A stretch of DNA of 64,000 nt from Bdellovibrio sp. ArHS (GTDB lineage Bacteria; Bdellovibrionota; Bdellovibrionia; Bdellovibrionales; Bdellovibrionaceae). The notes beneath the pieces are model-generated. The model saw nothing but the letters and a program-made list of their open reading frames with translations. It was not told the DNA's origin and did not search any database. Within the stretch, counting starts at the first letter, position 1. The number at the start of each line of letters is the position of its first letter. The stretch covers positions 62,001 through 126,000 of the forward strand of contig NZ_JTEV01000011.1 in the NCBI RefSeq assembly GCF_000786105.1, given 5' to 3'. The position numbers and the translations under genes are program-made. Positions 31,143-39,607 of this stretch are shown here, piece by piece.

Positions 31143-33956
31143 TTGGATAACTCAACTCTAAAAAATGCTAAACCTGAGGTTCTGGACTCAATCGCTAGAC
31201 GTGCGCACTACCTTGCGACACAGATGATCTGGCAGGCCAATCACCGCTCCGACAAAGAAAAGGGCGATCCCAAAATTGGGGGGCATCCGGCAGCCAGCGC
31301 CAGTTCCTTGCATATCATGGGGGCTTTACACCTTCTTGTGAAATCAGGTTTCGATCATATCGCCAATAAGCCACATGCGTCTCCAACAGACCACTCCTAC
31401 AACTATCTTTTGGATTTGTTGCTAAAGAATGACCTGTCGAAACTCACGCAAGAGCAGGCCGATCAGGCAATGAATGGCCTTCGTAAATTCACTGACGGCA
31501 GTGAATTCGTATTCCAATCTTACCACTCTGCTTACGATCCAGATAATCACAACTTCTTCCCTTCAGGCACTGTGGGTATCCCACCTGTAGAGGCGGGTTA
31601 CCTTGCCCTGGCCTATCGTTATGCTCGTGAACATGGGTACGAAGTTCCCGATGCTCACTTCTGGGCCGTCTGCGGTGACTCTGAATTCCGTGAAGGCTCG
31701 ATGTATGAAGCCGTGCCTGACTTTGCCGAACGTGAATTGGGCTCTTTGACTTGGATTCTGGATTACAACCGTCAGTCTTTGGATGGTCATCGTATCACTA
31801 ACAAAGAAATCATGAATGGGACTGATGCTGATCGTGTGGAGCGCACCATGGCTGCCAACGGCTGGGAAGTCATTCAGGTTCGTCACGGTTCAAAACGCCA
31901 GGCTTTGTTCAAAAAGAAAGATGGCGACACATTCAAGAACTTCCTAGAAAAGGAACTTGAGGATTACGAACTGCAAGCTCTTCTTCTTGTTCAAGACATA
32001 AAAGCTTTGAAAAAAGGAATCGCCAAAGAACATCCAAATATGAAGAAGTTCTTGGATAGCGTTTCTGATGAAGAGCTTTACCATGCCATCCGCGACTTCG
32101 GTGGTCACGATATGATCGCCTTGGCAGAGGCGATGGAAAAATCCAAAAAATCCACTCGTAAGCCAACCATCATCATCGCGCACACCTTGAAAGGCTGGGG
32201 CCTTAAAGCCGCAGCTCAACCTGGCAATCACTCTTCATTACCGCAAGAAGAAGAGGTCATGGAATTAAAGGCAAAACAAGGCATCAAAGGCGACAAGCTT
32301 TATGAGCGTTTTGCTGCCAACTCTGTTGAAGGCAAATTCCTAGCGACTCGTGGGGAAAAACTTTACTCTGAAATCAAAGCGCAACACGCATTGAAAGCTA
32401 AAAACCAAGATTTCTTCCTGCGCAAGCTGACTGAGTTCGGGGATATTCCGCAAACTTTGGACATCAATACAAAGATGACCAGCTATCCCCACACTCAATG
32501 GATGTTGGGACAGTTGACGGCGAAATTGACTCGTATTGCGAACACACCGCTGGATGAATCCAAACTTGGTGAAAAGCAAAAACCTCTGACAGACTCTGAA
32601 AAACCGTTCAAACTTCCTGGCGAGCTTTTCATTTCTATGGCTCCGGATGTTGGCACTTCGACGAACTTAAATCCAGCGATGGACGGTAAGATTTTCGGTG
32701 CGCCAGTTGTTCAGGACTTGGAAACAGAACTGGGCGTGAAGGATCATAAACTTCCTGACCTTGTTCCTGGCGAAGATGTTTCAGACCGTTTCTTACGTTT
32801 TGAAATTGCCGAAGGAAACGTGATGTCTTGCGTGGGCGCGTTTGGAAAAATGCGCGACTTCCTGGGTATCCCGATCATTCCTTTGATGACGGTTTATGAT
32901 TTCTTCATCAAACGGGCTTTGGACCAATACTTCTATAACCTTTACTGGAAGTCTTCGTTCATCTGCGTAGGAACTCCTTCGGGCGTAACTCTTTCTCCAG
33001 AAGGAGCGCAACACGGTTGGAAGTCTGACATTCAAATTCCCAATCAAATTACTTGGGAGCCGTTCTTCTGTCAGGAACTGGATTGGATCTTGTGTGACAC
33101 CATCAAACGTCACGTCTTGAACGACAACGCTGGCAGAACAGGAACTCTTCTGCGCCTTGTGACTCGTGGTGCGGAACAAAAAGACATGTTGCACTACCTG
33201 AAAAAGCAAGCTCGCTTCAAAACAGGTCTTGAAGGAACTTTGGCGCGCGCCGAATTCCCGATTGCGGGTGCTTATAACGAAGAAGAACTGGGCACCATGG
33301 ATGAGGCACAAATCATGTCCACCATTCGTGAAGAGGTTCTTAAAGGCGCTTACTACCTTATCGACTATCGCGGTTATGCAGGTTATGAACCCGGCGACAA
33401 TGTCGTAAATATCTTCGCTATGGGTTCTCTGGTAACGGAAGGAATCAAGGCCTCTGAAGCGCTATTGTCTCGTGGCATTTATGCAAATGTGATCGTTGTG
33501 ACATCGTCAGATCTTCTTGTGGGCATTCAAGCTCATGAAAATGACTATGATTATTTGAAAAATGGTTTGGGTGTGAACTCGAATCTGTACCTTAGAAAAG
33601 CGGACGAGGTGACAACAGGTGACCTTGTGACTGTCGCGGGTAAACGCATCCCTGCAGTTTCAGTCGCGGATGGTGAGGCCGGCTTGTTGGATAACATCGG
33701 TTCTATCATTGGCGTTCGTCAGGAATCTTTGGCTGTTCGCAAACACTCGAAGTGTGGACGACCTTCTGAAATCTACGCTTACCACAACATCGATGCGGAA
33801 GCTGTTGTCGAGGCTTGCGGAAAAGTGTTGGCGGAAACGGCTCTTGAAAAAGTGATGGTTTCTGAAAGCGCTCTAGGCGAAGCTCATCAGGCGGAAGGAC
33901 GTGCGGGGCACTGGACCGATTTGTGGCCAGCCAAAAACCCTGTGCACAAGCACTAG
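31143..33956 (+). CDS. aceE: Pyruvate dehydrogenase E1 component, homodimeric (AceE-like)
   Basis: A ThDP-dependent enzyme that decarboxylates pyruvate and feeds acetyl groups to E2. The TTG at 31143 is preferred because AAGGAG lies six bases before it and a -10-like TACAAT (31089-31094) lies inside any longer version; the alternative ATG at 31029 has no ribosome site and would add 38 residues. Length is then 937 residues, near the E. coli enzyme. The fold follows AceE: IGGHPAASASSLHIMGALH near the N-terminus, the ThDP site VCGDSEFREGS...DYNRQSLDGHRI, AHTLKGWG, and the C-terminal transketolase parts. In the ThDP motif GDG is changed to GDS. No aceF or lpd gene is adjacent. The unusual motif leaves room for another 2-oxo acid substrate. 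Confidence 0.82.
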   Translation: MDNSTLKNAKPEVLDSIARRAHYLATQMIWQANHRSDKEKGDPKIGGHPAASASSLHIMGALHLLVKSGFDHIANKPHASPTDHSYNYLLDLLLKNDLSKLTQEQADQAMNGLRKFTDGSEFVFQSYHSAYDPDNHNFFPSGTVGIPPVEAGYLALAYRYAREHGYEVPDAHFWAVCGDSEFREGSMYEAVPDFAERELGSLTWILDYNRQSLDGHRITNKEIMNGTDADRVERTMAANGWEVIQVRHGSKRQALFKKKDGDTFKNFLEKELEDYELQALLLVQDIKALKKGIAKEHPNMKKFLDSVSDEELYHAIRDFGGHDMIALAEAMEKSKKSTRKPTIIIAHTLKGWGLKAAAQPGNHSSLPQEEEVMELKAKQGIKGDKLYERFAANSVEGKFLATRGEKLYSEIKAQHALKAKNQDFFLRKLTEFGDIPQTLDINTKMTSYPHTQWMLGQLTAKLTRIANTPLDESKLGEKQKPLTDSEKPFKLPGELFISMAPDVGTSTNLNPAMDGKIFGAPVVQDLETELGVKDHKLPDLVPGEDVSDRFLRFEIAEGNVMSCVGAFGKMRDFLGIPIIPLMTVYDFFIKRALDQYFYNLYWKSSFICVGTPSGVTLSPEGAQHGWKSDIQIPNQITWEPFFCQELDWILCDTIKRHVLNDNAGRTGTLLRLVTRGAEQKDMLHYLKKQARFKTGLEGTLARAEFPIAGAYNEEELGTMDEAQIMSTIREEVLKGAYYLIDYRGYAGYEPGDNVVNIFAMGSLVTEGIKASEALLSRGIYANVIVVTSSDLLVGIQAHENDYDYLKNGLGVNSNLYLRKADEVTTGDLVTVAGKRIPAVSVADGEAGLLDNIGSIIGVRQESLAVRKHSKCGRPSEIYAYHNIDAEAVVEACGKVLAETALEKVMVSESALGEAHQAEGRAGHWTDLWPAKNPVHKH

Positions 33957-33996
33957 TCACAGGATCGTCGCTTTATCGCGGCAGAAACTGGATTGA

Positions 33997-34761
33997 ATGA
34001 ATACTGACTTAACCAAGCAAGAACTCCCCTTTGATGGGGAGTTCTTTTTATCTCGCAACAAAAAGTACGAAGAGCTTGTTTTCTTCGTGCACTTTTATGA
34101 AGGCAGCAAGAAGCAGCTGCTTCGTCATATCAAATTGGTGAACTCCTTAGGCTTTGACGCTTTCGCCTTCAATCTTCAAGGCACGCTGAAAGATCTGATT
34201 TCTTTTCGTCCTCCAATCAGCAAAGCTGGCGTCTTCGGCACCAAGCATGTTTACGCCGATCAAATTGAAACTCTGTTAAATCTGATCCCGGGAAAAAAGA
34301 TTATTTTTTCTTTCTCGAATCCTTCCGGAGCGGCCATTGAAGCCATGGCTCGGCGTCGGTGTTCCGACACAGTGGCTTTGATCTGTGATAGTGGCCCTAC
34401 GGCTCGCTTCATTCCTTCGGCCTATAAGCTCTATACTCATGAATATCAAATAAAGCTGTTGCCGGTCCGAATGGCTTTAACTCCCCTATTAAGCTTAGGC
34501 TGGAGTCCCTTTTTGCATAAAGATTTGCATGACGACCTTAAAACTTTCCCAGATGGATTTAGAATTCTTTCCATTCGCGGCTGGAAGGATTTGTTAATTC
34601 CTCCAGAGCATATTGACGAAGTGTTTGAGCCCCACAGTAATTTGGACTGGACAAAATTGGCACTGCCAGAGGCTGGTCATCTGACCGGCCTTCGGGACTT
34701 CAAAACGGACTACGTTCCTATCGTGGAAAAGTTCCTTCATGGCGTGGCAACGCCACTATGA
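33997..34761 (+). CDS. Alpha/beta-hydrolase-fold protein
   Basis: A 254-residue protein with hydrolase-fold signatures: VFFVHFYEGSKKQLLRH early, a nucleophile-elbow-like SFSNPSGAA, an acid-residue segment RGWKDLLIPPEH, and a late histidine in LPEAGHLTGLRDF. The elbow lacks the standard GxSxG, so which Ser acts is uncertain, and activity may be altered. The ATG at 33997 has only a weak ribosome site. Codons 9-18 overlap a complete intrinsic terminator (see 34018-34049). No later start keeps the fold, so the terminator is truly inside the gene. It overlaps the next gene by four bases (ATGA), so both are co-translated. Substrate unknown. Confidence 0.72.
   Translation: MNTDLTKQELPFDGEFFLSRNKKYEELVFFVHFYEGSKKQLLRHIKLVNSLGFDAFAFNLQGTLKDLISFRPPISKAGVFGTKHVYADQIETLLNLIPGKKIIFSFSNPSGAAIEAMARRRCSDTVALICDSGPTARFIPSAYKLYTHEYQIKLLPVRMALTPLLSLGWSPFLHKDLHDDLKTFPDGFRILSIRGWKDLLIPPEHIDEVFEPHSNLDWTKLALPEAGHLTGLRDFKTDYVPIVEKFLHGVATPL
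34018..34049 (+). terminator. Intrinsic terminator inside the start of a hydrolase gene
   Basis: GAACTCCCC (34021-34029), loop TTTGAT, GGGGAGTTC (34036-34044), then TTTTT. The 9-bp stem is perfect and can be extended by two A-T pairs. It is placed 64 bases after the aceE stop codon but also forms codons 9-18 of the following hydrolase gene. It therefore ends aceE messages and may act as an attenuator for the two genes downstream. Confidence 0.85.
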
Positions 34762-35417
34762 TTCCTTTTCATCCGGAAAATCCCTTTCCTCTTTTGGATC
34801 TTAGTTCTTACACCTATCAGGAAGCGCAGGAACACGCGATTTGTGTGGACGCGCATTTGGGTCTGCGTTGTGAGTCTGTTGAAAAAGAAATTCGCGCACA
34901 AGCCAAAGAAGATTCCTTGTTTTTGCAGAATTGGGATCATCTGTCGGTTCAAGCCTTTCAAACTCCGTATGTGGAAATTCGCAATATTCTGGATTTATTA
35001 AAACTCAATTCCGGAAGTGTGCTGGTTGACTTAGGTTGCGCCTATGCCCGCATGGCCTTTGTCGTTCAACGCCATCACCCTGACATTCAGTTTCTGGGTT
35101 TTGAACTAGAGGGTTTGAGGGTTGCCGAAGCGCAAAGAGCGCTAGGAGCAACAACTCTTGTCGATTTGCAAACAACCGACCTAGCGAAGGCTGAGTTTCA
35201 ACTTCCACCAGCGGACGTTTATTTTATTTTTGATTATGGCACTGAGGCCCACGTTAGAAAGACCCTTGATGATCTCAAAGTCATGGCTCGAAGTCGCACC
35301 ATTCAAGTTGTCGGACGTGGTCGCCTGACGCGATTTCTTATCCACAAAGAGCACCCGTGGCTTTGCGAGGTCGAAGAGCCGTCTCATTATTCTCATTTTT
35401 CCATTTACCGATCCTGA
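34758..35417 (+). CDS. Class I SAM-dependent methyltransferase
   Basis: A protein of 219 residues. The SAM-binding core begins with motif I VLVDLGCAYARMAFV, followed by an acidic strand end FLGFELEGLRVAEAQ and a motif resembling ADVYFIFDYG at the fourth strand. The first 80 residues are a helical cap. The C-terminus (RTIQVVGRGRLTRFL) is basic. The order of strands fits small-molecule or protein methyltransferases; the target cannot be read. Its start overlaps the stop of the hydrolase gene by ATGA, so the two are translationally coupled and probably act together. After its stop, about 100 bases without a clear terminator precede the next gene. Confidence 0.8.
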   Translation: MIPFHPENPFPLLDLSSYTYQEAQEHAICVDAHLGLRCESVEKEIRAQAKEDSLFLQNWDHLSVQAFQTPYVEIRNILDLLKLNSGSVLVDLGCAYARMAFVVQRHHPDIQFLGFELEGLRVAEAQRALGATTLVDLQTTDLAKAEFQLPPADVYFIFDYGTEAHVRKTLDDLKVMARSRTIQVVGRGRLTRFLIHKEHPWLCEVEEPSHYSHFSIYRS

Positions 35418-35520
35418 GCTAAAAAGCCCTGTGCTTCTATGTGAGAAATCATAAGCGCATTAGTGCCGTGTAACTAGACTCGGAAGCGCCACGGATTATC
35501 TTATCCCCATGGAGGACGTC

Positions 35521-36507
35521 ATGAAGTCAGTCGTGTTGGGAGTTTTACTTTTTCTTTTGGCTGCCTCAACAGCTTCGGCTCGTGGGACCTATATTTACGA
35601 AGCTCGTTTCGATGTCATGGGCCGCAACTATTTAGATCGTCTTGACGACAAGGCCACTGACAACCTCGATGCTTTGCCAGCCTCTAAACGCGCACTTTGT
35701 GTGCAAAGATATAAAGACATTCTTGATGATGGCCAGATTGATATTCGTATCGCCTTGGGGTATTTCGACTGGACAACGGGAAGCAACGTGTATGCGGAAG
35801 GTCGCAGTTTTGGTCTTAGCCCTTCCTTGGATTTAGGTGCCTTTGCAGCCCTTCGTAAATTACTGCTCAGTCCTTGCTCCGGGCGCGCGCGCTTTTGCGG
35901 ATTTACACAAGATCCCAGCAACGTGTATCGCTTCCGTCGCGAAGTGATCGTCCATGGAGTCAAATACCCGGCACGTATTGACGTCCATTTTTCATCAGCC
36001 ACAGAGTTTTTGGAATCCAACCTGGGGCGCATGAGCCGAGAACAAAATGAGCGCACTTCGTTCATGGATAGCTATTTCGCTAAAGCTTTAGAAAATGCCG
36101 ATGCTGTTTTCTACTTCGGTCACGCGCGCAATGGAGGCGGGCCCGATTTTTCTCCACCCGTTTTTGTGCGAGGTCGTAATAAGGTCGACTATGATGGTTA
36201 CTACGAAGTACAAAGACCCGGGCTGAAGAAAATGCTGGCCGCCCTTTCTGGCCCCAAAAAAACTCCGATCTTAGGTTTGATGGCATGCAACTCTCGCGAT
36301 CACTTTCTTAAAAAAGTGCGAGCGACAGCCCCGCATACAGGAGTCATCACATCTTTGGATGTTTTAAACGTCGACGAGGTTTATACCGCGACCATCGGCG
36401 GAATCGATGCGATTTTAAGAGGTCAGTGCCAGCAAACTTTTTATCAGTCGTTGCGACTGACGCCCAACAATCAAAAATACATCACGATGGACGGAATGTT
36501 TGAATAA
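35521..36507 (+). CDS. Secreted protein with caspase/CHAT-like His-Cys pair
   Basis: The ATG at 35521 follows GGAGG by five bases; an in-frame ATG at 35509 lies within the ribosome site. The product is 328 residues with a signal peptide (MKSVVLGVLLFLLAASTASA). In the C-terminal half, a hydrophobic strand VFYFGHARNGGG carries His201 and a second strand ILGLMACNSRDHF carries Cys256. This spacing and these flanks (Gly-His after a beta-strand; Ala-Cys-Asn/Ser after the next) resemble the catalytic dyad of clan CD cysteine peptidases such as caspase-, gingipain- and CHAT-type proteins. The N-terminal half has three cysteines and no known domain. If active it would be an exported protease; this is an inference from motif context. 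Confidence 0.5.
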   Translation: MKSVVLGVLLFLLAASTASARGTYIYEARFDVMGRNYLDRLDDKATDNLDALPASKRALCVQRYKDILDDGQIDIRIALGYFDWTTGSNVYAEGRSFGLSPSLDLGAFAALRKLLLSPCSGRARFCGFTQDPSNVYRFRREVIVHGVKYPARIDVHFSSATEFLESNLGRMSREQNERTSFMDSYFAKALENADAVFYFGHARNGGGPDFSPPVFVRGRNKVDYDGYYEVQRPGLKKMLAALSGPKKTPILGLMACNSRDHFLKKVRATAPHTGVITSLDVLNVDEVYTATIGGIDAILRGQCQQTFYQSLRLTPNNQKYITMDGMFE

Positions 36508-36581
36508 ATGACCAAAGTCGAACCGATCTTTACAAATGTGTTAGAGACTGTGATTTAAAAAAATCTCAATTCTATCCATTT

Positions 36582-36587
36582 TATAAT
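36582..36587 (+). promoter_or_regulatory. Perfect -10 box before the gene at 36612
   Basis: TATAAT lies 14 bases before the GGAGG ribosome site at 36601. The -35 region 17 bases upstream is A-rich and poor. Transcription would begin near 36594. Confidence 0.4.
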
Positions 36588-36611
36588 AGCAACACAGAAT
36601 GGAGGTTTCTT

Positions 36612-37034
36612 ATGGTGAGTTTAGAACAACTGCCTCATCCTGAATATTTACCTTATCCCAATCACTATACGGCCGCCTTTTTTGAAAATGGAGAAGAGGC
36701 TTTAAAGGCCATCGAAGAACTTGAAGACTATGGCTATAGCGACGAGGACTTCAATGTTTTCGAGGGCAATAAAGGCGTGGATGCGATTGATTTGGAAGGC
36801 AGTCATCACACCCTTCTGGAAAACTATATGCGTAAATTTATCAAATTCTCTGATTCAGCAGAATGGCGATTTCTTCACGAGGCGGATCAAGAGATAAGAA
36901 ATGGTCACGTCCTCATTTGTGTCCCCACGCCTTCCAGCAAAGAAAAGGAGGAAGTCGTGGATGCCTTTAAACGTTATGGAGGCTATGACATCCGTTATTT
37001 CACCCCCCTTTATATCGAAGAAGTTGTGCTCTGA
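36612..37034 (+). CDS. Small cytoplasmic protein, YflT-like alpha/beta fold
   Basis: A 140-residue acidic protein. A ribosome site GGAGG lies eight bases before the ATG, and a perfect TATAAT precedes it. Residues 18-50 (HYTAAFFENGEEALKAIEEL, then DYGYSDEDFNVFEG) have the strand-helix-strand layout of YflT-type heat/general stress domains. The middle is helical, and residues about 95-140 (NGHVLICVPTPSSKEKEEVV, then YIEEVVL) repeat a strand-helix-strand pattern like a ferredoxin-fold half. There is no signal peptide or catalytic motif. It stands alone between an exported protein and a DNA repair gene. The stress-protein resemblance is weak, so I keep the function open. Confidence 0.6.
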   Translation: MVSLEQLPHPEYLPYPNHYTAAFFENGEEALKAIEELEDYGYSDEDFNVFEGNKGVDAIDLEGSHHTLLENYMRKFIKFSDSAEWRFLHEADQEIRNGHVLICVPTPSSKEKEEVVDAFKRYGGYDIRYFTPLYIEEVVL

Positions 37035-37073
37035 CACAATCTAAGGTACAGATCTCCCTAATCCGAGGTGACT

Positions 37074-37565
37074 ATGGGAGATCTTGAATTCCGTGTTTAC
37101 AAAGTGGCTTCTGAATTTGGCGATTGGCTGGCGGCCTTCGACGGCTCAGAACTTATTTTTTTGGGCAGTTATGCTTTAGGAAAAAAGAAGGTCGAAGGCG
37201 ATCTTGCCGATTTCTTTGAAGAACAATATCACTTTCAAGTAGGTTCTTTTACTCCGGTTAAATGGAGCAAAGGCAACTTCTGGAACGGGAAACACAAAAT
37301 CAAACTTCAAGGCACTGAGTTTCAGGTGCGCGTGTGGTTGGAACTTCTAAAAATTCCTCGTGGCACAACTTGGACTTATTCTGAACTGGCAAAAAAGCTG
37401 CGCAAGCCTTCGGCTGTTCGTGCGGTGGCTTCGGCTGTGGCCAAAAATCCTATTTGTTATTGGATTCCTTGCCATCGCGTTGTGGGTAAAAATACGAATA
37501 AACTCAAATATCACTGGGGTCCAGAGCTCAAGGCCGAATTGCTGACTTCTGAAGGCGCAATGTAA
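37074..37565 (+). CDS. ogt: Methylated-DNA-protein cysteine methyltransferase
   Basis: A protein of 163 residues that removes alkyl groups from O6 of guanine in DNA by transfer to its own cysteine. The acceptor is Cys133 in WIPCHRVVG. The helix-turn-helix region has VWLELLKIPRGTTWTYSELA and the arginine finger is in SAVRAVASAVAKNP, all as expected for Ogt/AdaB. The ATG at 37074 has GAGG five bases upstream; the GTG at 37068 falls inside this site. The N-terminal domain is short and diverged. It precedes the SOS-controlled imuA-imuB-dnaE2 cassette but is outside its LexA-controlled promoter. Confidence 0.93.
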   Translation: MGDLEFRVYKVASEFGDWLAAFDGSELIFLGSYALGKKKVEGDLADFFEEQYHFQVGSFTPVKWSKGNFWNGKHKIKLQGTEFQVRVWLELLKIPRGTTWTYSELAKKLRKPSAVRAVASAVAKNPICYWIPCHRVVGKNTNKLKYHWGPELKAELLTSEGAM

Positions 37566-37632
37566 GTATTTGATTTTTTTGTAATTTCTTTAAACTAAAA
37601 CCTTAGTCCATATTCACATTTAGCTCTTTGAC

Positions 37633-37665
37633 TTACATATAAATTACTATGTAAATTATATGTAA
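37633..37665. promoter_or_regulatory. LexA box inside a 33-bp near-perfect palindrome
   Basis: TTACTATGTAA (37644-37654) matches the Bdellovibrio LexA consensus TTAC-N3-GTAA (established from published work on that genus). It is the centre of a longer inverted repeat: 15-base arms at 37633-37647 and 37651-37665 match with one mismatch around the central TAT. It lies 16-48 bases before the imuA start codon and would be bound by LexA, repressing the cassette until DNA damage. Confidence 0.85.
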
Positions 37666-37680
37666 ATAACGGAGAGCTTT

Positions 37681-38337
37681 ATGCGTGCCCTCGCCCTTCC
37701 CGAACTACAAAATGTTCCTTTTGTCTCTGCTGAAAACTTGCAACCCCCAGCTGGGTTGTCCACGGGTCTTGCCGTGCTGGACAACTTCTTACTCTGGAAG
37801 GGAATCCCGCAAGGAGACTTAAGTCTTTTGCAAGGACTGCCCGGGACCGGAGCCACCTCGCTCTGGATTCGCATTGTTCAGCAAGTTCATGCGCAGAATA
37901 AATGGGCGGCTTGGATCAATGGCGATGCGCAGTTATTCCCGACTCACCTTTCGCATCAAAAAATTAATTTAAAGCGCCTGTTGGTAGTGAAAGAGCCCCA
38001 GGAAAAAGACCAGCTTTTCTGGTTATTGCAAGAGCTGATCACAAGTTCTTTGTTTGAAGTGATCGGCTGCAACTTAAAAGAAATCTTTTTAAAGAACCAC
38101 CAGCTGCAAAAATTGAAACGTCTTTGTCGGTTGCACAAAGTGGCTTTGGTCTTTGTGAATCAGAAGCCTGTGAAGTTCATCAATCCTCTTTTTAGTTTAA
38201 TCATGAGCTTTCAACGCGATTTCATCACCATTCAAAGAGCCTTGCACCGCCCAACACCTTTTAATATTGCCGGGAGTATGATCCATGCGAACTTTATGCA
38301 TCAATTTAAAAACACCGCAAGAAAGCTCCTCAGCTGA
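37681..38337 (+). CDS. imuA: ImuA, RecA-like accessory protein of the mutasome
   Basis: This 218-residue protein resembles the RecA-like ImuA/ImuA' proteins that assist damage-induced mutagenesis. The region LSTGLAVLDNFLLWKGIPQG, then LSLLQGLPGTGATSLW, corresponds to the RecA Walker A segment, but the Lys is missing (GLPGTGATS), so ATP binding is probably impaired. RecA-like strands follow (WAAWINGDAQLFP, KVALVFVNQKPV). The start follows CGGAGAG. A LexA box lies just upstream, and its end overlaps imuB by 53 bases. Together with imuB and dnaE2 it forms the translesion-synthesis cassette seen in many bacteria without umuDC. Confidence 0.85.
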   Translation: MRALALPELQNVPFVSAENLQPPAGLSTGLAVLDNFLLWKGIPQGDLSLLQGLPGTGATSLWIRIVQQVHAQNKWAAWINGDAQLFPTHLSHQKINLKRLLVVKEPQEKDQLFWLLQELITSSLFEVIGCNLKEIFLKNHQLQKLKRLCRLHKVALVFVNQKPVKFINPLFSLIMSFQRDFITIQRALHRPTPFNIAGSMIHANFMHQFKNTARKLLS

Positions 38338-39607
38338 GGCCTTTTTACTTTTAAGTCCTCGTGTGCAGTTTCGTTTTCCGCAATTTATTTTTGTGGAAAT
38401 CGAGTCCACACAGCACTTATTTGGCGGCGAACATCGTGTTCTGGAAAAAGCTTTAGAGATCGCTACCAAATTTTCAGGTGATCCCGCAGTGGCTATTGCA
38501 GATACGGCTCCGGTGGCGCAAATGTTTTCTCGTTGGCGTCCGTCTTACATTGCTCCGCGCGGAAAAGAACAAGAAGGTTTTCGCGGTTTGGGTTTGGATG
38601 CCTTAAAAGACATGGAAGGTCTTCATCCATGGCCACAAAAAAGACCTATTGAACATATGATTTCTTTCTTCCACACCCTGGGCGTGCATGGTCTGGAAGA
38701 TATTTTAAATTTCCGCATGAGTTCACTGCGCGAAAGATGGGGGGATTTCGGTGTTTTACTTTGGAATCGTTTGCATTCTCAGGACGCTCAAGTCATTTCA
38801 CCTCTTGCGCCTCGCGACCCTCTTGTGGGCTATGGTTACTTTGACGATCCCCTAGCGGCCGTGCCTTTGTTGATGGCCAGAATCAAACCCCACATGGATA
38901 TCTTGTTTGCGCGGCTGACCGGTCTTTCCCGTTATGCCCAGCGTATGGACTTGCTTCTGCATTGTGAATACTCGGACAAAAAACATCCAGTAAGTATCGA
39001 GCCGGTCAGCCCCACACGTGATCAAGAGCTTTTTGAAGATCTGCTGGAAAAAAAGCTGACGTCGTTGGTGTTACAAAATCCTATTCGAGAGTTTGAGATT
39101 TCCGTATTTGATGTGCCAGAGAAAGTGCAGCAACTGGATTTCTTCGAACCGCGCGACAATACGGAAGACCGTTGGCGACGTTTGATTAGTTTTGCCAAGC
39201 AAGCTCAATGCGACATGGGCTTTTTACAGATCGAGGCCAGCCATTTTCCCGAACACAGTTTTCGGCTGGTCACGGATTGGCCTGAAGACTTTAAGCCTCA
39301 GGACTTGGTGGAACGTCAGGAAGAGGCTTTGCAGGTGAAATCCGTCTATGCCAAGTCCCTGGCATCAAGCCCTCGCCCTGCTTTACTTTTAGACAAGCCT
39401 CTGCCCTTGTCGACGGCCGAAGCGCAGAAACTGCGTTTTGTTTCATCCCTACCCAGCGAACGAATCGAATCGTCCTGGTGGCAGATATCCGTTCAAGATT
39501 TAAAAAACAGAGATTACTATTTTGCGCTCTCTCATCAAGGTCAGCTTCTGTGGGTTTTCAAGGATCGCATAAATTCACAGGTGTACTTGCATGGCTATTT
39601 TGATTAG
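38285..39607 (+). CDS. imuB: ImuB, inactive Y-family polymerase-like protein
   Basis: A 440-residue protein of the ImuB group, which lacks polymerase activity and links DnaE2 to the beta clamp and ImuA. The fold follows Y-family polymerases: RVQFRFPQFIFVEIESTQHLFGG corresponds to the palm region, but the first catalytic acidic residues are absent and the Ser-Ile-Asp-Glu motif is reduced to VEIES. A QLDFFEP segment in the C-terminal part resembles a clamp-binding motif (Q-L-x-F-F). The start overlaps imuA by 53 bases and its end overlaps dnaE2 by 17 bases, so the three are translated as a coupled set. Confidence 0.88.
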   Translation: MRTLCINLKTPQESSSAEAFLLLSPRVQFRFPQFIFVEIESTQHLFGGEHRVLEKALEIATKFSGDPAVAIADTAPVAQMFSRWRPSYIAPRGKEQEGFRGLGLDALKDMEGLHPWPQKRPIEHMISFFHTLGVHGLEDILNFRMSSLRERWGDFGVLLWNRLHSQDAQVISPLAPRDPLVGYGYFDDPLAAVPLLMARIKPHMDILFARLTGLSRYAQRMDLLLHCEYSDKKHPVSIEPVSPTRDQELFEDLLEKKLTSLVLQNPIREFEISVFDVPEKVQQLDFFEPRDNTEDRWRRLISFAKQAQCDMGFLQIEASHFPEHSFRLVTDWPEDFKPQDLVERQEEALQVKSVYAKSLASSPRPALLLDKPLPLSTAEAQKLRFVSSLPSERIESSWWQISVQDLKNRDYYFALSHQGQLLWVFKDRINSQVYLHGYFD

